In this document: in pieces, positions 25,205 to 34,757 of the stretch
How positions within the stretch are numbered: the first letter of the stretch is position 1
How the letters are laid out: every line of letters starts with the position of its first letter
Made by a program: the position numbers and the translations under genes
The notes under the pieces: generated by a model
Databases searched by the model: none
What the model saw: only the letters and a program-made list of their open reading frames with translations
Told to the model about the DNA's origin: nothing
Assembly: GCF_902506495.1 (NCBI RefSeq)
Contig: NZ_LR733264.1
Location: 558,001 to 622,000, forward strand
From: Pseudomonas sp. 8O
GTDB taxonomy: Bacteria > Pseudomonadota > Gammaproteobacteria > Pseudomonadales > Pseudomonadaceae
Direction: 5' to 3'
DNA: 64,000 nucleotides

Positions 25205-26296
25205 CTACCTGATGAAGGTGGCGCCGCGTGTGTTGACGAACAGGGAATAGATGCCATGGCTGCTGGCCATGAACAGGCGATTACCTTTCTCGCCACCAAA
25301 GCACAGGTTGGCGCAGCGTTCCGGCAGTGAGATATGACCGATGGCCTTGCCCTGCGGGTTGAACACGCGCACGCCATCAAGCTTTTCCGGATCGCTCTCG
25401 GCCGAGCCATTGCTGCCCCAGCCGCACCACAGGTTGCCGAACTCGTCGCATTTGATGCCATCCAGCGCACCGGTGTCGGTGGCTTCGATGTGTTTGCGGC
25501 GTTGGCCGAGGCTGCCGTCGTCGTTCACCTGATAAGCCCACACCAGGCGGTGCGGCTTGGCGCGGCCCTCGACGATGTACAGGGTCTTCTCGTCGGGCGA
25601 GAAGCACAGGCCGTTGGGGCCGGCCAGATCCTCGATCACACGGGTGACCTGCTGCGTTTCGCCGTCGATGCGATAGACCCCATGGGGCAGCTCCGGCTCG
25701 ATCTTGTAGCCCTCGTAGAAGTTGCCGGTCTGGAAGGGCGGGTCGGTGAACCAGACCGAGCCGTCGCGCTTGACCACCAGGTCGTTCGGCGAGTTGAAGC
25801 GTTTGCCCTCGAACGCATCGGCCAGCACGGTAATGCTGCCGTCGTGTTCTGTGCGGGTGATGCGCCGGCCAACGTCCTGAGTGGTCGAGCCCTCGCAGGC
25901 GATAAGCCGGCCCTGGCGGTCGCGCACCAGGCCATTGGAATAGTTCGATGGCTGGCGGTAGACGGCCAGCGATTGGCTGATCTCGTCCCAGCGCATGATG
26001 CGGTTGTTGGGGATGTCGCTGACCAGCAGGTAGCGACCGTCACCGAACCACACCGGGCCTTCGGCCCAGCGGATGCCATCGGCAAGCTTTTCCACGCTGG
26101 CGTTGAACAGGCGCAATTGCAGGAAGCTGTCATCCAGCGCCTTGACCGCGCCGGATGGGTAGCGCAGATCGAGAGGCTGCGAGGCGTTTGCCAGTTGCGG
26201 CAGCAGAGAGGCAGCGCTGGCGGCGGCAGCGGAATAGACCAGCGACTGCTTGAGGAAATGACGGCGTGAGCCGTCGGGGCGTTGTTCGTCATTCAT
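25205..26296 (-). CDS. Tat-exported SMP-30/gluconolactonase-like protein
   Basis: 363 residues. The twin-arginine motif SRRHFLKQS followed by an Ala-rich hydrophobic run directs Tat export. The mature part is a six-bladed SMP-30/LRE beta-propeller: DGIRWAEGPVWFGDGRYLLV, FNSPNDLVVKRDGSVWFTDPP, GPNGLCFSPDEKTLYIVEGR and GALDGIKCDEFGNLWCGWGS supply the metal-binding Glu, Asn and Asp positions. Relatives are lactonases acting on sugar lactones. The start at 26296 (MNDEQRPDGSRRHF) gives the right signal. Alone on its strand with no sugar gene near, so substrate unknown. Confidence 0.88.
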   Translation of the reverse strand: MNDEQRPDGSRRHFLKQSLVYSAAAASAASLLPQLANASQPLDLRYPSGAVKALDDSFLQLRLFNASVEKLADGIRWAEGPVWFGDGRYLLVSDIPNNRIMRWDEISQSLAVYRQPSNYSNGLVRDRQGRLIACEGSTTQDVGRRITRTEHDGSITVLADAFEGKRFNSPNDLVVKRDGSVWFTDPPFQTGNFYEGYKIEPELPHGVYRIDGETQQVTRVIEDLAGPNGLCFSPDEKTLYIVEGRAKPHRLVWAYQVNDDGSLGQRRKHIEATDTGALDGIKCDEFGNLWCGWGSNGSAESDPEKLDGVRVFNPQGKAIGHISLPERCANLCFGGEKGNRLFMASSHGIYSLFVNTRGATFIR

Positions 26297-26610
26297 CGTG
26301 AGGTTCCTTGTTGTTCTTGTTGATCGCGGATGCGACCTCATGAACTTATATGATGTATGACAACTGTGAAAGTGCTTCAATTCTGCCATGAGCGCCTAAC
26401 AGTCCAAAATCACCTGTCTGCATGATTCTGTCTGGCTCGTGCATTAGGTGGTGGCGGCGCTGACTCGGCTTTGTCATATGATGACTTGCGCAAGGTGCCT
26501 CCTTTCCCGAATGAGCGTGGCTGTTTCAAGGCGTGCCACGTCAAGTCAATGCTCAGCGGCATCGGTCATGAGCTATGATGCGCGCCCTTCGTCCTCGCGC
26601 CCCTGTCATC
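26297..26610. other. 314-bp divergent intergenic region
   Basis: Holds the promoters of the SMP-30 gene (left) and the methyltransferase gene (right). A TATGAT at 26574-26579 resembles a -10 box, but no matching -35 was found. Nothing else was seen. Confidence 0.4.
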
Positions 26611-27354
26611 ATGTCCGGCAATGCCCTCTATACCGACCTGTCGGGTTACTACGATCTGATGTGCGCGGACATCGACTACGCCGCCCAAAGCCACTGTGTG
26701 CACCGCCTGCACCAGCTGTTCGGCAACGGCGGCAAACGTCACCTCGATCTGGCCTGTGGCACCGGCCCGCATGTGCGTCACTTTCTCGATGCTGGCTATG
26801 TCAGCAGCGGCCTGGACATCAACCAGCCGATGCTCGACCGCGCCGCCCAGCGCTGCCCCGAGGCACGCTTTGCCCGGCAGGACATGTGCGGTTTTCAGGT
26901 CGACGAGCCGCTGGACCTGATCACCTGCTTTCTCTACTCCATCCACTACAGCGCCAGCATCGAGCGGCTCAAGGCCTGTATCGCCAGCGCGCACGGCGCC
27001 CTCGCAGCCGGCGGAGTGTTCTGTTTCAACGCCGTGGACAAGCAGTGCATCGACAACGCTTCGTTCGTTTCCCACAGCGCGCGGCATGCCGAAGGACAGT
27101 TCCGCTTCAGCTCCGGCTGGTACTACCTCGGGGAAGGCGATGCGCAGGCGCTGCGCCTGCGTATCGAACGCAGCGTCGCCGGGCAGACCGAGGTCTGGCA
27201 CGACGAACACCCGATGGTGGCGGTGAACTTTGCCGAGCTGCAGAGCCTGCTGGCGCCGTATTTCGAGGTGCAGGTGCTGGAGCACGACTATCAGCGCCTG
27301 GCGCCGTGGGATGGCAGCTCCGGCAACGCGCTCTTTGCCTGCACCAAGCGCTGA
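26611..27354 (+). CDS. Class I SAM-dependent methyltransferase
   Basis: 247 residues. Motif I is HLDLACGTGPHVRHFLDAGY with the acidic residue of the SAM ribose at DINQPMLDRA, and motif IV is LDLITCFLYSIHYS. The order fits a TehB/UbiE-type small-molecule methyltransferase. The MSGNALYTDLSGYYDLM start at 26611 is preferred over one 12 codons upstream because the latter lies within a likely -10 region. No clear ribosome site. Substrate unknown. Confidence 0.8.
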   Translation: MSGNALYTDLSGYYDLMCADIDYAAQSHCVHRLHQLFGNGGKRHLDLACGTGPHVRHFLDAGYVSSGLDINQPMLDRAAQRCPEARFARQDMCGFQVDEPLDLITCFLYSIHYSASIERLKACIASAHGALAAGGVFCFNAVDKQCIDNASFVSHSARHAEGQFRFSSGWYYLGEGDAQALRLRIERSVAGQTEVWHDEHPMVAVNFAELQSLLAPYFEVQVLEHDYQRLAPWDGSSGNALFACTKR

Positions 27355-27389
27355 CGCGAGGCCGCGTCATCCTCTGCCTGGCCATCGCC

Positions 27390-28091
27390 TCACGCCAGCT
27401 CCTCGACGCGCTCGGCTTGCAATGAACGCTGCAGCTCGGCCACCAGCGCATCGACCGTGGCCAAGGCCTGTTTGACGGATTCGGCGAGCAGTTCACCGCC
27501 GACTTCCTGGCCTTCGATGGCAATCTGGTGCACGCGGGTGATGCCGATGAAGTCGAGCGCGGTGATCAGGTTCGGCTCCAGATGGTTCATGTGCGCCATC
27601 TCGCCACCCAGGTCGAAACCGACGCCGCCGCGCGCCGTGAGGATCACTGCATGGCGCGGCCGGTCGGCCAGCCTGGGTACATAGGGATCAAGCGGGTTGC
27701 TCTCATCCACGTCCACGGTGCGGCCGGGACGTACCACCTGGTCGATCCACGCCTTGAGCGCGGCGGGCATGCCGAAGTTGTACAGCGGCGTGCCGATCAC
27801 CAGCACGTCGGCGGCGATCAGTTCATCCACCAGGCGATCGCTTTCGGCCAGGGTGTCGTGCATCCAGGCCTCGCGTTTCGGCTCGGGCGTGAAGGATGAG
27901 GCGATCCAGTCATGGCTGATGATCGAGGGCGGATTCTGACCGATGTCGCGGTAGGTGACGACGTCCTGCGGGCGGCGCGCCTGCCACTGGCTGATGAAAC
28001 GATGGCTGAGGTTGCGGCTGTGCGAACCGTGTTGATCCTTGCCGGCGAGACCGGGGCGGGCGCTGGCGTCGAGATGCAGAATATGGGGCAT
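27390..28091 (-). CDS. FMN-dependent NADH-azoreductase/quinone reductase (AzoR family)
   Basis: 233 residues. A flavodoxin-like fold (LHLDASARPG, the HSRNLSHRF flavin phosphate site, IGTPLYNFGMPAALKAWIDQ, TARGG) fits the AzoR/Acp-reductase family that reduces quinones and azo bonds. The start at 28091 has AGGAGACTC upstream. It diverges from a LysR regulator about 120 bp away, the standard pattern for this family, so induction by electrophiles or quinones is a reasonable inference. Confidence 0.88.
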   Translation of the reverse strand: MPHILHLDASARPGLAGKDQHGSHSRNLSHRFISQWQARRPQDVVTYRDIGQNPPSIISHDWIASSFTPEPKREAWMHDTLAESDRLVDELIAADVLVIGTPLYNFGMPAALKAWIDQVVRPGRTVDVDESNPLDPYVPRLADRPRHAVILTARGGVGFDLGGEMAHMNHLEPNLITALDFIGITRVHQIAIEGQEVGGELLAESVKQALATVDALVAELQRSLQAERVEELA

Positions 28092-28210
28092 GATGAGTCT
28101 CCTGCTTGAATTTGAATTCATCTGTGATTAGCAGCAGACTCAGGCTAAGGTCTCACCGTTCGCGCGACAAACGATCAATATTTTTCGCAATGAATGAGGA
28201 AAACTCAGGC

Positions 28211-29110
28211 ATGAGCCGGCGCCGACTCCCTCCGCTTTCCGCCTTGCGCGCCTTCGAGGCGGCTGCACGCCATGAAAGCGCCAAGCAGGCTGCGGAAGAA
28301 CTTTCCGTTACCGCCACGGCGATCAGTCACCAGATTCGCGCGCTGGAAGACGCCCTCGGCGTCGCGCTGTTCGTGCGCAAGCCGCGTCAGCTGGAACTGA
28401 CCATGGCCGGGCGCGAGTTGCAGCAGGTGCTGGAGAGCGCCTTCGACAGCATCGGTGCCACGGTCGAACGCCTCAGCGCGACGCCCAGCCGACAGGCCAT
28501 CACCCTCAGCACCACGCCGGCCGTGGCCGTGCGCTGGCTTTTGTCCTGGGTATGCATGCTGCGCGACTCCCATCCCACTATCGACCTGCGTATCCACGCC
28601 TCGCACGAGCCGGTGGCGCTCGATGGCGTCACCGCCGATATCGCCATTCGCTACGGCGACGGCCGCTGGCCTGGCCTGGTGGCCGAAAAACTGTTCGACA
28701 ACACCTTCGTCCCCGCCTGCAGCCCGTTGCTGGGGCTGCACGATGCTGCTGAGCTGCCCAGGCATGCGCTGATTCACTTTCGTAACCAGGCGGCGATTTC
28801 CTCGCCGATGGACTGGGCCATCTGGCAGAAACACGCTCAGGTGCCGGGGCTGGATGTCGGTGCCGGGCTGGTGTTCTCCGACGAAACCCACGCCGTCTCG
28901 GCTGCCATTGGCGCCCAGGGCGTGGCGCTGATGAGCCGGCAATTGATCGAGGACGAGTTGAAGGAGGGACGACTGGTGCAGCCCTTCGGCCCGGAACTGG
29001 AAGGCAAACCGTTCTTTCTGGTGTACCCGGAGAGCCGTCGGAACGACCCGACCATTCTCGCGGTGCGGGAGTGGATCATGGCGGTGCCGGGTGGGTTGTG
29101 TTCGATCTAG
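28211..29110 (+). CDS. LysR-family regulator (GcvA-like)
   Basis: About 299 residues. The HTH (LPPLSALRAFEAAARHESAK, AAEELSVTATAISHQIRALE) is followed by a GcvA-type effector domain (WLLSWVCMLRDSHPTIDLRI, ADIAIRYGDGRWPG). ATG at 28211 has GAGGA about 12 nt upstream. A longer start at 28190 is possible. It diverges from azoR and probably regulates it. Confidence 0.87.
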   Translation: MSRRRLPPLSALRAFEAAARHESAKQAAEELSVTATAISHQIRALEDALGVALFVRKPRQLELTMAGRELQQVLESAFDSIGATVERLSATPSRQAITLSTTPAVAVRWLLSWVCMLRDSHPTIDLRIHASHEPVALDGVTADIAIRYGDGRWPGLVAEKLFDNTFVPACSPLLGLHDAAELPRHALIHFRNQAAISSPMDWAIWQKHAQVPGLDVGAGLVFSDETHAVSAAIGAQGVALMSRQLIEDELKEGRLVQPFGPELEGKPFFLVYPESRRNDPTILAVREWIMAVPGGLCSI

Positions 29111-29149
29111 AGGCAGCGGCCGGCATTTGCCTGGCAAATACCGAACCCG

Positions 29150-29743
29150 CTAGGTGCCAGGTCGGGACTCATATAGTTTTGTCATTACCGCCCATTGCAG
29201 AGCTGGCGCCTCCTCCAGCATCAACGCCCCGACGTTGAGTTGAACCTGTGTCGGGTCGTTGCCGGCGTAAGCGACTGCCTCGTCGATGGCGAGCTTCCAG
29301 TCATCCTCGGCAAAACCAGCGCCGACCAGGATGGCGCTTCCGCTCGCTGCGCGCTGGTCGGCTGCGAGAAGGCGTGACATGTACCAGAAGTCATCGGACG
29401 CGCTGAGAAACAGCTTGCCGCGGTTGTTGTTGGCGAACGGTACTTTCAGCTCGATGTAGTGGTAGCCATTGCCTGCCGCATCGCGCACCCACAAGTCGCA
29501 TTGCTTGGTTGCGCGATCCATCTGCCCGCGTCGCTGATCCAGCCAGACCTTGTACTCGACACCCACATCCGTCTGCGGCTGCAGCCTGAAGCGTTCGGTC
29601 AGCCAGAGGTATAGCTCGATCTTGAGCCAGCCCTCGAAGCCGTTGCGCAGTCTGGATAGCTGGGGCAGTGCTGGTGCGCGGTGCGCTTGCAGGTCGTTCA
29701 GAAACGCCTGGAAGGTATCGGCGACATGGGTAATGCCGGGCAT
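29150..29743 (-). CDS. Hypothetical protein with PD-(D/E)xK-like core
   Basis: 197 residues. ATG at 29743 has AGGAGTTCCG just upstream. The middle shows a pattern reminiscent of the PD-(D/E)xK nuclease core: VEYKV, then CDLWVRDAAGNGYHYIELKV, with Asp and an E-x-K on adjacent strands. Whether it is an active nuclease is uncertain, since no proven domain is recognised. It is 33 nt downstream of the FAD oxidoreductase gene on the same strand and may share its transcript. Confidence 0.5.
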   Translation of the reverse strand: MPGITHVADTFQAFLNDLQAHRAPALPQLSRLRNGFEGWLKIELYLWLTERFRLQPQTDVGVEYKVWLDQRRGQMDRATKQCDLWVRDAAGNGYHYIELKVPFANNNRGKLFLSASDDFWYMSRLLAADQRAASGSAILVGAGFAEDDWKLAIDEAVAYAGNDPTQVQLNVGALMLEEAPALQWAVMTKLYESRPGT

Positions 29744-29776
29744 CGGAACTCCTGAGCGTTGAACCGCGATTTCCAA

Positions 29777-31168
29777 TCAGCGGCCAGTGGGCTGAAGGTA
29801 ATAGGCATCCCACAGCTTGTTGCGGAATTTGTTGGTGGGATCGACGCGCCTTTTCAGCGCGAAGAATTCCTCGGCGCGGGGATAGGCTGCGAGAAATTGC
29901 TCGCGGCTGGCGTGGATCTGATAGGGCAGGTAGTAGCTGCCCTGGTGGGCGATGGCGAGGTCGATCAGCTGTCGTGTCCAGTCGCCTACGGCGGCGCGCT
30001 CGCTGGGCGAGACGCCCTGTCGGTAGTAGATCACCAGTGCGAAGGTGTCTTCGCGGGCCCAGGCCAGCAGCGTACCCGGGTCGGCCTTGGCATGGCGGAT
30101 GGAGATATTGGCGACCTTGACCTTGTGCGCTTTGAGCACCGCTTTCATCCCAGCGACGAAAGACTCCAGTTGAGCTTCGGGAACGAAATACTCCTGTAGC
30201 ACGTAGCTGTAGTCAGGGCCGGAGATTGGCTGCAGCTCGCGCACATCCAGGCTGGCCTCATGGTTGCGCCATTGCACTTGCGGTCGTTTGAGCAGCAGCG
30301 GGTCAACGACGCTTTCACGCACCTTCGCACCGCCATTGCTGCTGGCCACTGCCAGCGCGGCGCGCATGGCCTTGTAGTCGCGGTCCAGCGGTACCAGGCG
30401 CTGCGTGACGGTCAGCGGCGCGTCCGTACGCAGGTAGGACACGGCACGAACGCTGTCGTAGTCGTCCGTATAGAGAATGCCGTTGTGCATCACCATGTCC
30501 GGGTTATCGACGACCTGGCTGGCGAAGAACTGCGCATAGTCGCTGAGCGGCATGAGCTGCGTCTGACGCACCAGCTTGCTGTTCTCCACCAGCGGCAAGG
30601 TGGCTTCGACGATGACGCCGAGCCCGCCGTAACCGCCTATGGCGCCATGGAACAGCTCGCTGTTGTGCGTCGGGCTGGCCTCCACCACCTGACCGTCGGC
30701 CAGCACCAGGCGTAGCGAACGAACGCCGAGCACCAACGGCCCCTGGCCGACGTAACGGCCATGGGCGTTTACGCTCAGTGCGCCGCCGACGGTGAAGTTG
30801 GCGTAGGACTGCATGATCTGCGGCGACAGGCCGTGCGGGTCGATGTATTCGAGCACGTCGCGCCAGGTGATGCCGGCCTGCACGCGGATTTCCCGGCGCT
30901 GCGCGGAAAACTCCAACACCTTGTTGAACTGGCGCATGTCCAGTTGCAGAGCCTGCTCGGTGGCGGTCTGCCCACCCATGCTGTAGCGCCCGCCGCCAAT
31001 GGCGATGGGGCCGGAATGCCCGCGCACTGCCTCGACGATCTGCTCCAGTTCGGTAGGCGCCAGCACCTGTGCCACCTCGATGGGATTCATGCCGGTGACG
31101 TCGTTGACGGTCTCGGTGGCGTGCGCGTAATGGCACAGGAACAGCAGTAGGACGAGGGCGAGGCGCAT
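29777..31168 (-). CDS. Exported FAD-binding oxidoreductase (BBE/aldonolactone-oxidase-like)
   Basis: 463 residues with an N-terminal signal peptide (RLALVLLLFLCHYAHA). The FAD_binding_4 domain shows VRGHSGPIAIGGGRYSMGGQ, SPQIMQSYANFTVGGALSVNAHG and GAIGGYGGLGVIVEATL, the flavin ring and ribityl region. The C-terminal half ends with PRAEEFFALKRRVDPTNKFR, like aldonolactone and cytokinin oxidases. Periplasmic localisation fits the signal. The substrate is unknown, but sugar lactones or alcohols are the family norm. Confidence 0.85.
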   Translation of the reverse strand: MRLALVLLLFLCHYAHATETVNDVTGMNPIEVAQVLAPTELEQIVEAVRGHSGPIAIGGGRYSMGGQTATEQALQLDMRQFNKVLEFSAQRREIRVQAGITWRDVLEYIDPHGLSPQIMQSYANFTVGGALSVNAHGRYVGQGPLVLGVRSLRLVLADGQVVEASPTHNSELFHGAIGGYGGLGVIVEATLPLVENSKLVRQTQLMPLSDYAQFFASQVVDNPDMVMHNGILYTDDYDSVRAVSYLRTDAPLTVTQRLVPLDRDYKAMRAALAVASSNGGAKVRESVVDPLLLKRPQVQWRNHEASLDVRELQPISGPDYSYVLQEYFVPEAQLESFVAGMKAVLKAHKVKVANISIRHAKADPGTLLAWAREDTFALVIYYRQGVSPSERAAVGDWTRQLIDLAIAHQGSYYLPYQIHASREQFLAAYPRAEEFFALKRRVDPTNKFRNKLWDAYYLQPTGR

Positions 31169-31360
31169 GGAGCTTCCTTGTTCGCAGCGGAAAACGGATT
31201 GCCTTGGCGATAGTGCGTCGTGGCGTGTTCAGGTGGCAATCGCCAATGGCCACTTATGTGCTGCAGTGCGAGTGGATAACGCTTTTTTCAGCCGTGTGTT
31301 CCCTCGGTTCATCATCGTGGCGCAGCGCCAACCGGCTGCTGTGCTGCCCGCTGATTCGGC

Positions 31361-31501
31361 CAGCTCAACAGCGAGCTATGCGTCATTTACGGGCGCACGG
31401 GCGAGGAAATTCGTAACTGGCGGGGCATGAAACGGGCCGAGAAGATGGCCACCGAGCAGAAAGCGGCAGCGTGGGTGGAGATGCTAAAGAAATACTTCTA
31501 G
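31361..31501 (+). pseudogene. Decayed DUF1289 gene remnant
   Basis: Reads QLNSELCVIYGRTGEEIRNW and on to a TAG at 31501. It matches the DUF1289 protein at 35077 from its fourth cysteine region on. The N-terminal NPCVSLC half is missing or frameshifted (a TGA lies upstream in this frame), and the second cysteine of CVSC is now Tyr, so it cannot bind metal as intact members would. Ends differ from the intact copies (KKYF). Confidence 0.65.
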
Positions 31502-31507
31502 ATATCA

Positions 31508-31526
31508 AATGAAAAGAATTATCATG
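31508..31526 (+). promoter_or_regulatory. Fur-box-like operator before the TonB receptor
   Basis: AATGAAAAGAATTATCATG matches 13 of 19 positions of the Fur consensus GATAATGAGAATTATTATC (my own count). It lies 31-49 bp before the receptor start, as expected for iron control. Confidence 0.6.
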
Positions 31527-31556
31527 CGCGCCCGTTAATCAATCACCACTGTCTGG

Positions 31557-33650
31557 ATGCGTGCTGAGATGTTCTCCCTTTCACGACTAACCCCTGTTTC
31601 GCTGGGCTTTTCCGTTCTACTGACAGCCGGCTTCGCCTGCGCCGCCCCGGCTAATCTGCCTGAGACCGTGGTCTATGGCGATGTCGACGAGGAAGCCGAT
31701 AACCCGCGCGTCAAGGAGGTCAGTACCGCCACCCGCACGGCCACGCCGGTGCGTTACGTGCCTCAGGCCATCGACGCGCTGAAGACGAGCAATGTGCTGA
31801 ACTATGGCATCAACGATCTGGGCAAGGCGCTCAGCGGCCTGCCCAACGTCAGCAGCGGGGCGGATACCCGTTTCGACAGCCTGCGCATTCGTGGCTTCGA
31901 TGCCAGCAACGACTTCTACCTGGACGGCGTGCGCGATGACAGCCAGTACGTGCGCGACCTGCATAACATCGAGCGCATCGAAGTGCTCAAGGGGCCGGCA
32001 GCCGTACTCTATGGGCGTGGCAGCCAGGGCGGTATCGTCAACCGCATCAGCAAGGCGCCCGAGGCCGGGCGCCGCTCCACGCTCGAGGCACAGGGCGGCA
32101 GCGAAGACCTGCGCAGCCTGTACGCCGACCTCAGTGCCGACCCTACGGACACCATCAGCCTGCGCCTGAACATGGGCAATCAGGACAGCAACAGCTTCCG
32201 TAACGGCGTCTCCAGCCATCGCCAACTGTTCGCGCCGTCCATGAGCTGGCAACTGGCGCCTGAGCTGAACTGGCTGGTGCAATACGAATACAGCCGCTTC
32301 GACCGCACCCCGGATCGCGGTATTCCCGGCGTTGGCGGGCGCCCGGCGGACGTCAAGCGCGGCACCACCTATGGCGACGACCGTGATTTCATCGACGACA
32401 AGACACAATCGCTACGCTCCAGGCTCACCTATGAGCTGGGCGACAACTGGCAGCTACGGCAGACCACCAGCCTGTTCAAACTCGACAGCGATTTCGACAA
32501 CACCTACCTGACCGGCTTCAACGCCAGCACTCAGCGCGTGACCCGGCAACGCTGGCAGCAGGATCTGCGCACCCGCAACCTGTTCAACAACCTGGAGGCT
32601 GAAGGCACTGTCGATACGTTCGGTTTCGAGCATCGCTTGCTGACCGGTGTGGAAATCGGCAGCCAGCGCCGTGACCCGAAACTCTACAGCGCAGGCCAGG
32701 CCGTACCCGCGCTCGACCTGTACAACCCGGATCGCAGCCAGAGCCACCGGGGCGCCATGGCGCTCTCCAGCAACAACCACAGCGAAGTCGAAAGCCGTGG
32801 CCTCTACGTGCAGGATCAACTGCGCATCAACGACCAGTGGCAATTGCTGGCCGGCCTGCGTTACGACGAATTCGAGGTGGCCACCACCAATAAGCTGCGC
32901 AACCTCAAGGAAGAGCGCGACAACCACGGCCTCAGTCCCCGCGCCGGTATCGTCTGGACGCCGCTGCAGCATCACTCCTTCTACGCCTCCTGGAGCAAGA
33001 CCTTCTCCCCGGTCGGCGGTGGTTTGATCGGCATCACCCCGGGCGCCTCGGGCAATGGCAACGAACTCGACCCCGAACAGACCCGGCAGAAGGAAATCGG
33101 CGTCAAGAGCGACTGGCTGGACGAGCGCCTGAGCACCACCCTGGCCGTGTACGAGCTGGAACTTTACAACCGCCGCACCCGCGACCCGAACGACCCGACC
33201 CTGACCATTCTTACCGGCCTGCAGCGCTCGCGCGGTATCGAACTGACCGTAACCGGTCAGCTGGTTGGCAACTGGTATGTGCGCGGTGGCATCGGCCTGC
33301 AGGACGCCAGCATCGTCAAGGACAACAACGGCCTGGAAGGCAACCGCGTCAGCAACGTCGCCAAGCGCAATGGCAGCCTGTTCATCACCTGGAAGCCCGA
33401 GCTGGGCTGGTACGCCGAAACCGGCGTGATCCTGGTGGGCGAGCGCTTTGCCGACAACCAGAACACCACCGTACTGCCTGGCTATGGCGCGTGGGACGCC
33501 CTGGCCGGCTACCGCCACAAGGACTGGGACGTGCGCGCGGCGCTGAACAACATCACCGACCGCACCTACTACAGCTCCGCCACCAGCGCCGGGCAGATCC
33601 AGCTGGGTGAGCCGCGTAACCTGGTGGTCAGCGCCAGCTACTCGTTCTGA
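31557..33650 (+). CDS. TonB-dependent siderophore receptor
   Basis: 697 residues. After a signal peptide (about 1-30) comes the plug domain (VPQAIDALKTSNVLNYGIND, DSLRIRGFDASNDFYLDGVR, RIEVLKGPAAVLYGRGSQGG) and a 22-strand barrel ending in the typical C-terminal Phe (ASYSF). It imports ferric siderophores across the outer membrane with energy from TonB. No N-terminal STN signalling domain is visible, so it is not a transducer coupled to a sigma factor. The start may alternatively be the internal ATG at 31569. A Fur-like box upstream supports iron control. The siderophore is unknown. Confidence 0.9.
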   Translation: MRAEMFSLSRLTPVSLGFSVLLTAGFACAAPANLPETVVYGDVDEEADNPRVKEVSTATRTATPVRYVPQAIDALKTSNVLNYGINDLGKALSGLPNVSSGADTRFDSLRIRGFDASNDFYLDGVRDDSQYVRDLHNIERIEVLKGPAAVLYGRGSQGGIVNRISKAPEAGRRSTLEAQGGSEDLRSLYADLSADPTDTISLRLNMGNQDSNSFRNGVSSHRQLFAPSMSWQLAPELNWLVQYEYSRFDRTPDRGIPGVGGRPADVKRGTTYGDDRDFIDDKTQSLRSRLTYELGDNWQLRQTTSLFKLDSDFDNTYLTGFNASTQRVTRQRWQQDLRTRNLFNNLEAEGTVDTFGFEHRLLTGVEIGSQRRDPKLYSAGQAVPALDLYNPDRSQSHRGAMALSSNNHSEVESRGLYVQDQLRINDQWQLLAGLRYDEFEVATTNKLRNLKEERDNHGLSPRAGIVWTPLQHHSFYASWSKTFSPVGGGLIGITPGASGNGNELDPEQTRQKEIGVKSDWLDERLSTTLAVYELELYNRRTRDPNDPTLTILTGLQRSRGIELTVTGQLVGNWYVRGGIGLQDASIVKDNNGLEGNRVSNVAKRNGSLFITWKPELGWYAETGVILVGERFADNQNTTVLPGYGAWDALAGYRHKDWDVRAALNNITDRTYYSSATSAGQIQLGEPRNLVVSASYSF

Positions 33651-33859
33651 CCGGGCCAGAGCCCCTGTCGTAATGCTTTATCAGCGTTGAACGTCGAGAC
33701 CGAGCAACCCCTGGTCCGCGCAGTGCGCGGGCCGACCTTCGTCACATTCGACCCAGACGGCCACCGACTGCGTGTGTGCATGCGCGATGTCGGCTGGCCG
33801 CCGCAGGTGATGGCGCTCGGTGTTTAGTGAAGCCCCCACGCCTGGCGTGGGGCATCGCC

Positions 33860-34555
33860 TCAATGCAGCGCGCGTGAAGGCAGGCGCTCAGCGACCAACT
33901 GCTGAGCCTGGAGGGCGAGCGCGTCGAGGTGTGTGTCACGCTGTTTTTCCGCCTGTTGCATGGCGCGCTGGCCGTGCTGCTTGAGCAGGTAGGCGTGAAT
34001 CTGCCTGACCTCCGTGGAGGCAAACACCGGCGCCAGGTCGGCGACGGCCACCATGCCGCTGGAGCGATAGTCGCGGCTGCTCATCACCACCAACGCACCC
34101 TGAGCGGCCAGCACCTGCAAGCCCAGGGCCTCGAACAGCGGCACCTTGTCTGCCACGCAGGCCAGCTCCAGGTGCGGGCGTCGCTCCAGCACGCGTTGCA
34201 GCAGCGCCCGGCCGATGCCCTGAGTGCGATGCTCGCTGAGTACCGCCAGATAGGCGAGGGTGCAGGCGGCGGCATCGTCCGGGCTCGGCAGATACAGGGC
34301 AAACCCCAGCACACGGGCCGGGTCTTCATCGTCCAGCGCCAGTAGCAACTGCACGGGGCCTTCGGCCTCGCCGTTCATGGTCTGCAGGTGCAGATGCAGC
34401 TCATAGCCGATCACGTACTGGTACAGCTGATACAGCGGATTGCTTGGCAGCAGCGGTACTGCGCTGACATCGGCGAAGTAGTCCACCACCATCTGCTGCA
34501 CCTGGCTCTTCAGTGACTCGGGCGGCGGGCTGCTGAGGTGGGAAAGGGTGAACAT
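33860..34555 (-). CDS. GNAT-family N-acetyltransferase
   Basis: 231 residues. The acetyl-CoA site is LAYLAVLSEHRTQGIGRALLQR (the RTQGIG loop) followed by KVPLFEALGLQVL. The N-terminal 60 residues and C-terminal helical tail are additions to the core. Start at 34555 (MFTLSHLSSPPP). The acceptor is unknown. The gene is alone on its strand. Confidence 0.82.
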   Translation of the reverse strand: MFTLSHLSSPPPESLKSQVQQMVVDYFADVSAVPLLPSNPLYQLYQYVIGYELHLHLQTMNGEAEGPVQLLLALDDEDPARVLGFALYLPSPDDAAACTLAYLAVLSEHRTQGIGRALLQRVLERRPHLELACVADKVPLFEALGLQVLAAQGALVVMSSRDYRSSGMVAVADLAPVFASTEVRQIHAYLLKQHGQRAMQQAEKQRDTHLDALALQAQQLVAERLPSRALH

Positions 34556-34757
34556 CGGTATATGGTCCGCTGGAAAATGCGTGGGCCGTGGATTGTAACC
34601 TGCGGGCCGCCTTGCTCGGGCGCGATGATCGCTCTCGCGCTCGGCGTTGCCCTGCGTCGCGGATGCCATTGTTCGACCTCGATCCATCTGTTCCCTCTGG
34701 CCGTTGAGCGCCTCGGGTAACATGGCGGCGCAGCGAACTCGGACCCAGAAGAACCTT

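Larger units (their letters stand above)
31169..31556. other. 388-bp region with decayed DUF1289 and Fur box
   Basis: Between divergent genes. The left 190 bp hold nothing recognisable. A degenerate DUF1289 gene runs 31361-31501 and a Fur-like box 31508-31526. Confidence 0.6.

Noticed and set aside
33687..33827. A 46-codon TTG-start frame with a protein-like look (FVTFDPDGHRLRV)
   Set aside because: No ribosome site, TTG start and no conserved pattern I recognise. Left as possible but unsupported.
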